From Paenibacillaceae bacterium GAS479 (GTDB taxonomy: Bacteria > Bacillota > Bacilli > Paenibacillales > Paenibacillaceae): DNA of 64,000 nt. The stretch lies in contig LT629764.1 of assembly GCA_900105225.1 (NCBI GenBank), positions 1,038,501 to 1,102,500 on the forward strand. The letters are read 5' to 3'. The notes beneath the pieces were generated by a model. The model was not told the DNA's origin and searched no databases. It was given only the letters and a program-made list of their open reading frames with translations. The position numbers were made by a program, and so were the translations under genes. Below, in pieces: positions 7,989-16,069 of this stretch; the stretch's first letter is position 1, and each line of letters starts with the position of its first letter.

Positions 7989-8854
7989 TTAACTTCCTCC
8001 ACAATTTGGAACATGACAGGTAGCGTACAAAAAATGAAATACGCGCCATAAACAACGAAGCTAAGCGGCGAATACTCCTTCATGACAACGGAAGGAAAAT
8101 ACCGAATCGTATTTTCCCCTAATGCGCCTCCGGTCAGGACAACCGCAACAAGTCCCGTCATAATCGCAAGAGTTAGCTGATCTCGGCGTTCAAAACGATA
8201 AATAGAAAAACTCGTTCGTTTCGGCAGGCCGTAGCCCCTTGCCTTCATGGAATCGGCCGTTTCAATTGCATTTTCCATCGCCCATGTCGTCAAAATGGAT
8301 AAAATCCGCAGTCCGTTGCGTGCTCGCTCGATGAGATTACCCTGCGATAAGTCTCTTCCTATAGATCGTTGAGCTTGCGATATGACGCTTAATTGATGCC
8401 TATACCTCGGTACAAAACGAAGCGTCATGGCGAGGATTAACGAAATTGCCGGCATTATTTTCCCGAAAATATACATCAACTTATCCGACGTTATCACCTT
8501 GTTGAAACAGGAGAACCAGACGATTACGGTGACGTACATACAGGCAGCCGCAATTCCATATAAAATGGACTCCTTAGTGAAGGGGTTCCCATTAGGAAGA
8601 TAAAATAGGATCGTTACCCCAGCATGATTGAAAATCGGATTAAAAGCAGCCATCACGAGCAGCAGCGGCAGCATATAGAGCAAATTGAATTTTACCGCTT
8701 TGCGCCCATTCAACAGGATCGAATAACCAATGGCACTCGCAAGGGAAATCGCTTGAAAGATCGGGTGCATGAACGCCATGCTCAACACCAGAACAAACGT
8801 AAAATAAACAAAATTAACAACCGGATGAAAAGTGGTAAAAGCGTCCCGTCTCAA
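7961..8854 (-). CDS. cbrV: ECF transporter T subunit (CbiQ-like)
   Basis: A 297-residue membrane protein with about six membrane segments. The cytoplasmic part carries two coupling-helix motifs: AQRSIGRDL and SMKARGYG (the Ala-Arg-Gly motif that contacts the ATPases). This is the scaffold subunit of an ECF transporter. The start is TTG after GGAGGGGCAACG, and TTGA overlaps the stop codon of the upstream DUF4430 gene, so translation is coupled. CbiQ of cobalt transporters is a close alternative, but no cbiM or cbiN is present and the riboswitch is for cobalamin. Confidence 0.88.
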   Translation of the reverse strand: MRRDAFTTFHPVVNFVYFTFVLVLSMAFMHPIFQAISLASAIGYSILLNGRKAVKFNLLYMLPLLLVMAAFNPIFNHAGVTILFYLPNGNPFTKESILYGIAAACMYVTVIVWFSCFNKVITSDKLMYIFGKIMPAISLILAMTLRFVPRYRHQLSVISQAQRSIGRDLSQGNLIERARNGLRILSILTTWAMENAIETADSMKARGYGLPKRTSFSIYRFERRDQLTLAIMTGLVAVVLTGGALGENTIRYFPSVVMKEYSPLSFVVYGAYFIFCTLPVMFQIVEEVKWKYIVSKI

Positions 8855-9831
8855 CGTTGCCCCTCCGATGCTGTCGGTTGTTCAGCTCCGACATCCCGTC
8901 CTAAATCTAAGGTGTAGAGCCATTCAATCGTATCTCCGTCCTTAAGTTTATAACTGCTGGAGCCGTAATTCGGGAATACTCCGTTTACTTTGTACATCCA
9001 TCCACTCAGCTCTCCGCCATCAAACTCATAAATATTATTGATGCCTTCAATATAATTGCTGCCATAGATCGGTGATTTCGAAAATTCAAGATGAATTTTC
9101 TTTTTTTTCATTTCTCGGAGAAGAACATCAAAGACGCTCTCTCCTTTCTTGAAGTTCACTTTTTGTTTGGAATAGATGACTCCATCCTTCGGCAGCAGCT
9201 CAAGCTTCTCTTCATCAAATTGATCTTTGTTTGCGAGAATCGTATCGGCCCTTACCGACAATGTCGCCGAATTAGATTGCTTCTCATTTGATCCTGATGA
9301 AGGTTTTGCGGTAGGTTTAGAAGTTGCCGGAGCTGCTCGCTTTGGCTTGCCCGTGTTTTCACTTCCGCCTTGCTGTTTTGCCGGGCTGGTCGTCGGCTTT
9401 GGCTTGTCAGACGGAGCTTTCTCGATTCCGGACCCGTTTGGCTCCGTTGTCGCCCCTGGAGCTGACGTCGGTGAAGGAGTTGAACTCTCCTTCACCGCAT
9501 TCGTCGGCTCTGTCTCCTTTTGCGCGCTCGGAAGCGGCGATTGCTGTGAATTCGGTGCACCAGGACTGCTCGTCGCAGCTGGAGGAACAGTGCTGGCCCC
9601 CTCTGGGGTCTGCTCCGTTTCATTGACAGGCGAAGAGCTTGAGGGCTCTTCCGCAAATGTTGCAGAAGCTCCCTCTTGCATGGCTGATTGTCCCGATTTC
9701 CCGTCGTTACCGTTCCCTTGCTTACCGCTACCGTCTAAGAAAAAAGCAGCTGCTAATATGGCGATAATCCCAAGAAATACGATCCATTTTTTTGCGGACA
9801 GCTTCTTCATAGATTTACGATTCATTGTCAC
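8851..9831 (-). CDS. Membrane-anchored DUF4430 protein, predicted accessory corrinoid-binding component
   Basis: A 326-residue protein with one N-terminal membrane anchor (about 16-33, no lipobox cysteine), a long low-complexity Ser/Pro/Thr stalk (about 35-190) and a C-terminal DUF4430 domain (about 195-315) with GWMYKVNGVFPNYG and the closing strand TIEWLYTLDLG. DUF4430 is the domain equivalent to the C-terminal beta domain of transcobalamin and intrinsic factor. Extra surface proteins of this kind are known next to predicted cobalamin ECF transporters. The gene overlaps its neighbours at both ends. The start may be GTG at 9831 or ATG at 9825; neither has a strong Shine-Dalgarno. I infer that it holds a corrinoid near the transporter. 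Confidence 0.78.
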   Translation of the reverse strand: MTMNRKSMKKLSAKKWIVFLGIIAILAAAFFLDGSGKQGNGNDGKSGQSAMQEGASATFAEEPSSSSPVNETEQTPEGASTVPPAATSSPGAPNSQQSPLPSAQKETEPTNAVKESSTPSPTSAPGATTEPNGSGIEKAPSDKPKPTTSPAKQQGGSENTGKPKRAAPATSKPTAKPSSGSNEKQSNSATLSVRADTILANKDQFDEEKLELLPKDGVIYSKQKVNFKKGESVFDVLLREMKKKKIHLEFSKSPIYGSNYIEGINNIYEFDGGELSGWMYKVNGVFPNYGSSSYKLKDGDTIEWLYTLDLGRDVGAEQPTASEGQR

Positions 9832-12800
9832 TCAAATCATAGAGACGCGTTTGCCCATTCAGTAGCCGGTTATAAGCAACCATCGCGTACATTGCTTGAT
9901 CAGTAGCCATTGCATCCACCTTGTTGACGCCTCCTACGTGATAAAATCCTCCATCTGGGGCTGCAAAGCTCAGAAGAGCCCTGATGGGAGAATTGCCATT
10001 TTTGATAAATCTCGAATCGGTTTGCGGATTAATGCCGATGCTCGTCAGCGCGACTATAACCTGTGAGGCGCTCTCTGAATTGACGGTTTTGTTGCTGGCA
10101 AAACCTCCGTCCGTTCGTTGAACAGAGGATAACCAGATGACCGCCTTGTCAACTGCCCCTTGAACCTTATTGTTCGAATGATAGTACGGTGCTAAGCTTT
10201 GAATCGCCATTGCCGTTACATCTGGATCCGCCTCTTTTTGAAGCTCTCCGAGCACCCAGCCTCCTCCTTCAAGCTGCCGCTTAAGGATAAAGTCCACTAG
10301 CTGCTCCCTTGTCGTGCGAGTCTTAACTTCTACGGCGGAAGGAATGTCATACTGCTTGCTGTCGAGTGCGATAAGTGCAAAGATTGGTCCGTTAATCCCT
10401 TGTTTGATTATAGCGTCGAAGTCGGCCAGTTTATCCAGTAAATTATAACCGGCAACGTTTTCTGCCCTTTTTCCAATCGACGAAAGAGCCAATATCGCAC
10501 GACTGTACTCCGTATACTTGTTACTATGGAGAACGCCTGATTTTTCTTTTAATTCCTTTTCTAGATTAGCATAGTACTTCGCAAAGTAGGAGTCCGGAAT
10601 TTCAATACCGGAACGCGCCAGGCCTAGTACGGTCCACTCTCCTCCTAACGTCGAGACGTTAGGATTGGGGACTGTTTTTTGCAAAAAGGCTGCAGTTAAA
10701 GCAATTTCTTTAGCAAGCTGCCCTTTGTCATTCGGTCCAGCAGGATCATCCGGAGCAGATTTTTTATAATCAAAAGCCCGCATCACCACAACCGCCGCCA
10801 TTTCCCGCGTAACGCTGCCGAATGGCTTAAATTCATTTCCTTGTCCAATCATCAACTGAAGCGATACACTCGCTTGTACTGCGTTTTTGGCCCACGGGGA
10901 GACCAAATTCAAATCCTTAATTACAGACATTGAAGTGGCTGACTTAACGCCTAACGCCCGAATCATCATGACTGCCATTTGCTCGCGCGAGATCGTATCA
11001 TAGGGTTTGAATTGAGACTGATATCCGGTAATAAACCCAGCCCGATGAGCGGCTTGAACATAAGGAGCGAACCATGCCTCCTGAGGTACATCTTTGAATG
11101 CGCTGGACTCATCCACGGCTGCTTTTAAGCCGAGCATTGAGACCATCAGCCGGGTAAATTCTGCTCTTGTAATATTGGTTTTTGGATTCAGCTTGCCGCC
11201 GCTTCCTTGAACAAACTCGTTTTGTACCGCTGCTTTCATAGAATCCAAGGCCCATGCTGAAATCTGACCCGCATCCGTATACGATTGGCTCAGATCAATG
11301 TTCGTGTTGGAACCTTCCTCGTTCTTGTTGCGGATCGTATAAGTCATGAATGTAGTAAAATGGTTTGTCTTTATAACAAGATCGCCGCCAGAGACATAGG
11401 CATAAGTGATTTTATCGCGGTCGCCTTTTGTCGCCTGCAAACCTTGCTCATCAGACTCGTAAAGCTTAATCGGCGAGAACTTGTCGCCTTCTATGAAGCC
11501 AGCAAGCTGCCCCTTGCCGCCCTTTATTTTGAGCGTCAACAGTTTATCGAATAAGAAAGACTTATCCGCTGACCCCATAATAAACGCAAGACTAACTTTT
11601 TCCATCTCTTCATTATTTGCAAGGCCACTTTGGACAAGCTCGCTCAGCTTTGAATCCTGGACATTCATCTCGCTAAACAGCTCTACGTTGTTGTCTCCAG
11701 CTTTAAGCTTTGTTCCTTTGTCGATTTCAAGGGTGAGATTCCCTTTGTTGGCGGTAAACTTAGGTAGCCCTTCTTTGGCATTCTCCACTTCAAGAATGAT
11801 CTTGCGGGTCCCATCCGGGATGTTGAGCGTAATCTGCTCCGTATCTTGCTGCTGCTTGGAAAGGTGCAGAACATAATCCTGCTGCACATTTTGTGGCACA
11901 TTTACAACCGTTTGTTTCAGAGCTGGATCAGCTCCAGGCGGTGTTGCTGGTCCCGGTGCAGCGCCGCCAGGTACCTGCCCTAAATCAGCGCCAAGATTTA
12001 ATGTGTAACGCCAAGCGACACGATCCTTTGGCTGAAGAACATATTCGCCCGCACTGTACTCTGGGAATAAGCCGTTGACCGAGTACATCCATCCGCTTTC
12101 CGATCCGCGGTCAAATTCGCTTAATCCATCGATCTCTTGTACATAAAGAGAATTCCCGGAACCAATATAGCGAATTTTGCCTGGCAGCTCACGCTCCAAT
12201 ATTGAAAACGCCGTATCGCCCTCTTGCAGCGCAGCTTGCTTGGAACCCAAAATCACTCCTTTTTGGCTGTCACCCGTGACAGAAATCGTTGCATAATTCC
12301 CTGTCGGTACTTCGACTGGAGGTATAGATGGTGATGGTGATGGTGATGGTGATGGTGATGGTGACGGTGATGGTTCACCCCCGCCATTGCCAGGAGGTAC
12401 GCTCGGTGATGGTGACGGTGACGGCTCACCTGGAGTTACAATCGGCGCTTCCTTTATAGTGAATGACTTCGTCGCACGCACCAAACGAGGCGCTGTATCA
12501 GCTATATAACCTGATACTTCAATCGTATAATTGCCGATCGCGTCGATGCCGCTGCTGAACACAGCTTCTCCACCGGCATAGGTGTCCAGCGTAACGCTGC
12601 CAATTTTCACCTGCACTCCTGCAGCTGGAACGACGATTCCTTCTGGTCCATTGCCAGACTTTGATGCCTTTTGAACCCATACCTTGAAAGGCTCGCCAAC
12701 TGCCGGCTCGGCTGGCGTTACTCCAATAGAATGCGCGAGCTGAGTATCATCGCCGGAATAATAAATAACGACCTTATCTTTTGTACTCAAAGGATAAACA

Positions 12801-14044
12801 CTTAAACTCGTTGCCGGGAAGAGCCATCTGCCATCGCGATAAACAGCGTATTTCCAGCCATCCGTGCCACCGTATTTGCCTGCATCTATGTTATTTATAG
12901 AAGCCACTGACTTACCGGATGAGGAATCTGCAGCTCTAAATGGAATATTGGAATTGTTGAGAAGACGCTCCAGCGTCTCCAGAACATAAGTACCATTCAG
13001 ATTACCTTCAGTGATCGGCCCATCCGGCCCTTCCACTTGAAACGAGACTTCATAAGTTTGACGGTCTCCGAAATCGTACAGTCGTTTCTTTTCCTTGTTA
13101 AAGGAATCATAAGCGACTAGAGCCTGCAAAGCTTGCTCGGTTGCCAAAGAATTGGAGCCGCCCGTAGGAGTATGAGAGAAAGCACCGTTACCTTTACGGA
13201 ACGTCAGCAGCTTCTGAACCAGATTTCCGCCATCTTTTGTGAACCGGCTTTCTGTAGGATCAATGCCATGGGAAGTTAGCCCAATAATGGCCTGCGACAC
13301 ACTCTCGCTAGCATCGGCTCCCCAAGACAGATAACCTCCGCTCGGCGTCTGATTGATCGAGAGCCAATTCACCGCTTTATCAACAGCATTCCCAACACTG
13401 GCTTGTGCTGAATACGGCGCTAACGCGGTCAACGTCATGCCTGTGAGATCGGGATCGCTTTTACCCGTCCCAAGCGCAAATCCTCCGTCCTCTTTCTGCC
13501 TTAATACAATCGCATCTACCAGCCTATCACGGGTCCACAAAGCACTATCGGGAACCGTATAGTTACCACTGTCCAAAGCGATAAGAGCATATAATAGCCC
13601 ATTTATCCCTTGATTCGTCATTTTAGTATTGTTGTAAATGCCTTCAATCAAGTTATAACCTGCAAATTTGCTTGCATCCTGATTCGCAGCTGTCAGACCA
13701 ATAGCGATTCGTTCATAATCCGTTACTAATGGAAATGTCCCATTTCTAGCTACTAGTGTGCCATGCACTCCTGACACATAGCTGGCAGGAAGGGGCTTAT
13801 CGGCTTTCGCCAGGCCAACAGCCTGCCAATCGTTGATCCCGCCTAAACCAAGAGTAAATTTCGACGCTCCTTCAATTGCAGCTTGGACCTCTGCCAGAAG
13901 CAGTTCGTTGGAAGCCTCTCGTATATTGGATTCGGGATTTTCTGTATTCCCATAAACTTGTCCTAATGTGGAAAACAGCAACGTGATCGATAGCAATAGC
14001 GACAGCATGTATCTACCTAAGTTCCTTTTTGCAAATCGTTTCAT
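9815..14044 (-). CDS. SLH-anchored transcobalamin/intrinsic-factor-like surface protein
   Basis: A 1409-residue exported protein. Order: signal peptide (about 1-32); alpha/alpha barrel 1 (about 35-320); DUF4430 domain 1 (about 330-432, with GGTDGWKYAVYRDG); Ig-like domain (435-530); Ser-Pro linker (537-577); DUF4430 domain 2 (about 583-690, with SGWMYSVNGLFPEY); a further beta region (710-905); three SLH domains (about 920-1090); and alpha/alpha barrel 2 (about 1105-1400). Barrel plus DUF4430 is the arrangement of intrinsic factor and transcobalamin, which clamp cobalamin between the two. Barrels 1 and 2 are clearly related (GINGLLYALIALDS against GINGPIFALIALDS). The frame is open 35 codons upstream, but the ATG at 14044 follows GAGGGTACAT and begins a signal peptide. 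Corrinoid binding is inferred from fold, riboswitch and neighbours. Confidence 0.82.
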   Translation of the reverse strand: MKRFAKRNLGRYMLSLLLSITLLFSTLGQVYGNTENPESNIREASNELLLAEVQAAIEGASKFTLGLGGINDWQAVGLAKADKPLPASYVSGVHGTLVARNGTFPLVTDYERIAIGLTAANQDASKFAGYNLIEGIYNNTKMTNQGINGLLYALIALDSGNYTVPDSALWTRDRLVDAIVLRQKEDGGFALGTGKSDPDLTGMTLTALAPYSAQASVGNAVDKAVNWLSINQTPSGGYLSWGADASESVSQAIIGLTSHGIDPTESRFTKDGGNLVQKLLTFRKGNGAFSHTPTGGSNSLATEQALQALVAYDSFNKEKKRLYDFGDRQTYEVSFQVEGPDGPITEGNLNGTYVLETLERLLNNSNIPFRAADSSSGKSVASINNIDAGKYGGTDGWKYAVYRDGRWLFPATSLSVYPLSTKDKVVIYYSGDDTQLAHSIGVTPAEPAVGEPFKVWVQKASKSGNGPEGIVVPAAGVQVKIGSVTLDTYAGGEAVFSSGIDAIGNYTIEVSGYIADTAPRLVRATKSFTIKEAPIVTPGEPSPSPSPSVPPGNGGGEPSPSPSPSPSPSPSPSIPPVEVPTGNYATISVTGDSQKGVILGSKQAALQEGDTAFSILERELPGKIRYIGSGNSLYVQEIDGLSEFDRGSESGWMYSVNGLFPEYSAGEYVLQPKDRVAWRYTLNLGADLGQVPGGAAPGPATPPGADPALKQTVVNVPQNVQQDYVLHLSKQQQDTEQITLNIPDGTRKIILEVENAKEGLPKFTANKGNLTLEIDKGTKLKAGDNNVELFSEMNVQDSKLSELVQSGLANNEEMEKVSLAFIMGSADKSFLFDKLLTLKIKGGKGQLAGFIEGDKFSPIKLYESDEQGLQATKGDRDKITYAYVSGGDLVIKTNHFTTFMTYTIRNKNEEGSNTNIDLSQSYTDAGQISAWALDSMKAAVQNEFVQGSGGKLNPKTNITRAEFTRLMVSMLGLKAAVDESSAFKDVPQEAWFAPYVQAAHRAGFITGYQSQFKPYDTISREQMAVMMIRALGVKSATSMSVIKDLNLVSPWAKNAVQASVSLQLMIGQGNEFKPFGSVTREMAAVVVMRAFDYKKSAPDDPAGPNDKGQLAKEIALTAAFLQKTVPNPNVSTLGGEWTVLGLARSGIEIPDSYFAKYYANLEKELKEKSGVLHSNKYTEYSRAILALSSIGKRAENVAGYNLLDKLADFDAIIKQGINGPIFALIALDSKQYDIPSAVEVKTRTTREQLVDFILKRQLEGGGWVLGELQKEADPDVTAMAIQSLAPYYHSNNKVQGAVDKAVIWLSSVQRTDGGFASNKTVNSESASQVIVALTSIGINPQTDSRFIKNGNSPIRALLSFAAPDGGFYHVGGVNKVDAMATDQAMYAMVAYNRLLNGQTRLYDLSDNES
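12327..12374. repeat. GATGGT hexanucleotide repeat coding a Ser-Pro linker
   Basis: About eight near-perfect 6-bp units inside the large surface-protein gene, coding alternating Ser and Pro before the second DUF4430 domain. Likely to vary in length. Confidence 0.8.
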
Positions 14045-14157
14045 ATGTACCCTCTTACCCTCTTTCGGATGATATGGATTAGTTTTTTGTGTTTTATGAC
14101 ATAGCGCAAACAATAAGACTTCACCGTCATCTGACGGTTTACTTAACATATCCGTAC

Positions 14158-14187
14158 AAAAAAAGCCGCCCTTAAGCAGGGCGGCTT
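14158..14187 (-). terminator. Riboswitch-controlled terminator
   Basis: A nine-pair stem AAGCCGCCC/GGGCGGCTT with T7 on the minus strand, placed between the cobalamin riboswitch and the first gene. It is the likely off-state of the switch. Confidence 0.85.
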
Positions 14188-14294
14188 GTAACAGCGTATG
14201 TATGTTGCAAATGAACAGACGTCAAAGTAAATACACCGAAGTGTACCTACCCTGAATTTCCAATTCTCACCCCCCGAAGAATTAAGAAACAATC

Positions 14295-14470
14295 GCGTAA
14301 AGGCAGGTCTCCTGGCTCATGAATCATCGCTTCTCTACCCTTCCCAGTACAAAAATTAACCAGTGGTTTATGTAGAGTCGCTCCTCAATTACAGTGGCGG
14401 GACCGCGTCGGATTTCAACCGAACTTCCCTTTTAAGCAGAATTTGTATCCTAACAAATCTGCACCTTGAC
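14295..14470 (-). ncRNA. Cobalamin riboswitch
   Basis: On the minus strand the leader holds the conserved parts of the adenosylcobalamin-type aptamer: AAAAGGGAAGTTCGGTTGAA, CGCGGTCCCGCCACTGTAAT and the B12 box AGCCAGGAGACCTGCC (14302-14317). It lies between a sigmaA promoter and a strong terminator and controls the five-gene corrinoid operon. When a cobalamin is bound the terminator should form, so expression should rise on cobalamin shortage. Confidence 0.93.
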
Positions 14471-14497
14471 GAGTTTGTATATGAAATTGTCCTGTAC

Positions 14498-14526
14498 ATC
14501 ATAACGGCTTTTCTATGGGATGTCTA
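14498..14526 (-). promoter_or_regulatory. sigmaA promoter of the cobalamin operon
   Basis: On the minus strand: -35 TAGACA (14521-14526), 17-bp spacer, -10 TATGAT (14498-14503). Transcription would begin just upstream of the riboswitch. Confidence 0.7.
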
Positions 14527-14660
14527 TGGAAATTGCCCTAGCGTTCCGGGTAAAGACTATGATGCCAGAACCCAGGTTTTTACTTAAATAATGATTTATT
14601 TTCCTGCACATTCCGAAAACAAATAGTAGGCCCTCTTCGTTGTAAGAGGACCCCAGTAAA

Positions 14661-15122
14661 TTAATTCGTCACGACAGTTTGTTTACGATCTCCAACATAG
14701 ATTAACCTCAGCGCTGCTAACATTAATACAATTGCCACCCCTCTTTTCCAATCAAAGGAAATACTAACACCACCAAAGAAACCAAAGTGATCAATTACGA
14801 TCCCGGCTCCAAGTTGTCCAATCACTGTAGCAATATTGGTAGCGATTACCCCAATTTTAGGAACGGCCAGAATAGTTAGGAACAAATATCCCACACCAAA
14901 CCAAACCGCACTTAATTGCCACTTTGGAGCATCCAGAATGGCTGCAACGTCTCCTTTTCCAAAAAACAGTACAGCAACCACTAAGAACATTGCACCCGTA
15001 ATGAAAGTCAGGAATGTGGTTTCAAACGTCCCGGCCACTTTACTAAAGCTGCCATTAATAGAAGACTGTGCGCTTAATAAAATCCCGCCAACAACCGCAG
15101 ATATCAATAATATAATACTCAT
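14661..15122 (-). CDS. YdcZ/DUF606-family membrane transporter, second half of a pair
   Basis: A 153-residue protein with about five membrane segments and the family pattern SAVVGGILLSAQSSINGSF near the start and PKIGVIATNIATVIGQL in the second half. YdcZ proteins are small DMT-superfamily members that often occur as adjacent pairs and may form heterodimers. The substrate is not known from sequence. The ATG follows AGTGAGGGATAATTA. It lies 15 bp after the companion gene and downstream of an ArsR regulator. Confidence 0.75.
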   Translation of the reverse strand: MSIILLISAVVGGILLSAQSSINGSFSKVAGTFETTFLTFITGAMFLVVAVLFFGKGDVAAILDAPKWQLSAVWFGVGYLFLTILAVPKIGVIATNIATVIGQLGAGIVIDHFGFFGGVSISFDWKRGVAIVLMLAALRLIYVGDRKQTVVTN

Positions 15123-15137
15123 TAATTATCCCTCACT

Positions 15138-15566
15138 TTAAAATACAAATATTAATGCGACTGACATCAAAACCACTGCCATTATTTTTTCTTTTGTAAC
15201 TTTTGTCTTTGCACTTCCAAGCCAGCCTTTATGCTCTATTATCATACTCATGGCCATTTGGCCCACGATGACGCTAATCATTGTGAGACCTACTCCCAAG
15301 AGAGGTATACCAAAGATCAAGATTGTTAAATAAATAACTCCTAAAATTCCGCCACTAAGTTCCCATTTTGGAGCTTTCCAAGTATACGATAGCGAACCTT
15401 TTCCAAAAAACAGGAGGATAATTCCGATAATTATTGTTCCAACGGCAAAATTGTAAAAGCTGCTTTCCAATTTCCCTATTGAATGGCCTAATACCCCATA
15501 AATAGCTCCCTCAATACTTAGAGATACTCCAGCCAACAGTGCGACTACATAAATCCAGAGTTTCAT
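15138..15566 (-). CDS. YdcZ/DUF606-family membrane transporter, first half of a pair
   Basis: A 142-residue protein with about five membrane segments. It is related to the next gene: both have a SIEGAIYG/SINGSFSK-type first helix end, a FGKG loop, APKWELS/APKWQLS, and a VIVGQ/VIGQL helix. The ATG at 15566 is preferred because AAGGATG lies about ten bases upstream; an in-frame ATG at 15578 is directly adjacent to that motif. Its leader contains an element (15585-15600) nearly identical to one in the arsR promoter, so the pair is probably controlled by that regulator. Substrate unknown. Confidence 0.72.
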   Translation of the reverse strand: MKLWIYVVALLAGVSLSIEGAIYGVLGHSIGKLESSFYNFAVGTIIIGIILLFFGKGSLSYTWKAPKWELSGGILGVIYLTILIFGIPLLGVGLTMISVIVGQMAMSMIIEHKGWLGSAKTKVTKEKIMAVVLMSVALIFVF

Positions 15567-15584
15567 CAATAAACACATCCTTAA

Positions 15585-15600
15585 ATCGAGAATTGTAGAT
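15585..15600 (-). promoter_or_regulatory. Candidate ArsR operator upstream of the transporter pair
   Basis: The 16-bp ATCTACAATTCTCGAT on the minus strand differs at one base from the element in the arsR promoter (15957-15972). It is an imperfect palindrome (ATC...GAT). Confidence 0.6.
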
Positions 15601-15610
15601 ATGAAAATTT

Positions 15611-15639
15611 AAAAAAAGAGACATTACAGCTCTTTTTTT
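15611..15639 (-). terminator. Terminator overlapping the arsR stop
   Basis: A-rich stem AAAAAAAGAG/CTCTTTTTTT with an eight-base loop. It separates the regulator from the transporter pair, which therefore probably has its own promoter. Confidence 0.5.
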
Positions 15640-15944
15640 ATTAGATCAGTTATTTCGGCGATTTTTTTCTCATTTCTCCGATAGTAAGTCCACTTGCCAT
15701 GGCGTTCTGACTCAAGCAATCCAATACGCTGCAGCATGGAAAGATAATTTGAAGTTGTAGATTGGGACAAGCCAGCTCGTTCTTGAATATCTCCTACACA
15801 AACTCCTCCCTTTTTACTTATATTATGAGAAAGATGGGCTGTTGGTTTATCAAAAAAAGTCAAAGGATCTTTCAACCACTTCAGCATCTCTAACCTGGTC
15901 TCATTACCGAGAACTTTAAAAACTTCTACAAGGTTATTTTCCAT
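15624..15944 (-). CDS. ArsR-family transcriptional regulator
   Basis: A 106-residue winged-helix protein. The recognition region reads ERAGLSQSTTSNYLSMLQRI (about 57-76), typical of ArsR/SmtB repressors; the N-terminus has the usual KVLGNETRLEMLKWL. There is one cysteine (VCVGD) before the helix-turn-helix, but not the ELCVCDL pair of classic metal sensors, so the signal may not be a metal. The ATG has no Shine-Dalgarno and lies only six bases after a good -10 box, so the transcript may be leaderless. It likely controls the two YdcZ genes through a shared operator. Confidence 0.85.
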   Translation of the reverse strand: MENNLVEVFKVLGNETRLEMLKWLKDPLTFFDKPTAHLSHNISKKGGVCVGDIQERAGLSQSTTSNYLSMLQRIGLLESERHGKWTYYRRNEKKIAEITDLIKKEL

Positions 15945-15948
15945 GAAC

Positions 15949-15984
15949 GAAGTATAATCTATAATTCTCGATATGTAAATATTT
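15949..15984 (-). promoter_or_regulatory. arsR promoter with operator in the spacer
   Basis: On the minus strand TTTACA, 17 bp, then TATACT. The 16-bp palindrome-like element ATCTATAATTCTCGAT (read on the plus strand, 15957-15972) fills the spacer, as expected for autorepression. Confidence 0.6.
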
Positions 15985-16013
15985 TGTGCTGGAATCAGCT
16001 TAATCCATAGTGG

Positions 16014-16056
16014 AAAAATAAAAACCGGAACTCTTAAGTTGCAAGAAGTCCCGGTC
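16014..16056 (-). terminator. Terminator after the fusB-like gene
   Basis: Stem ACCGGGACT/AGTTCCGGT followed by T5 on the minus strand. Confidence 0.75.
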
Positions 16057-16069
16057 TTGTAAATGGTGT

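Noticed and set aside
5587..8854. Cobalt/nickel ECF transporter
   Set aside because: The T subunit is CbiQ-like, but no cbiM or cbiN is present, and the riboswitch and DUF4430 proteins point to cobalamin.
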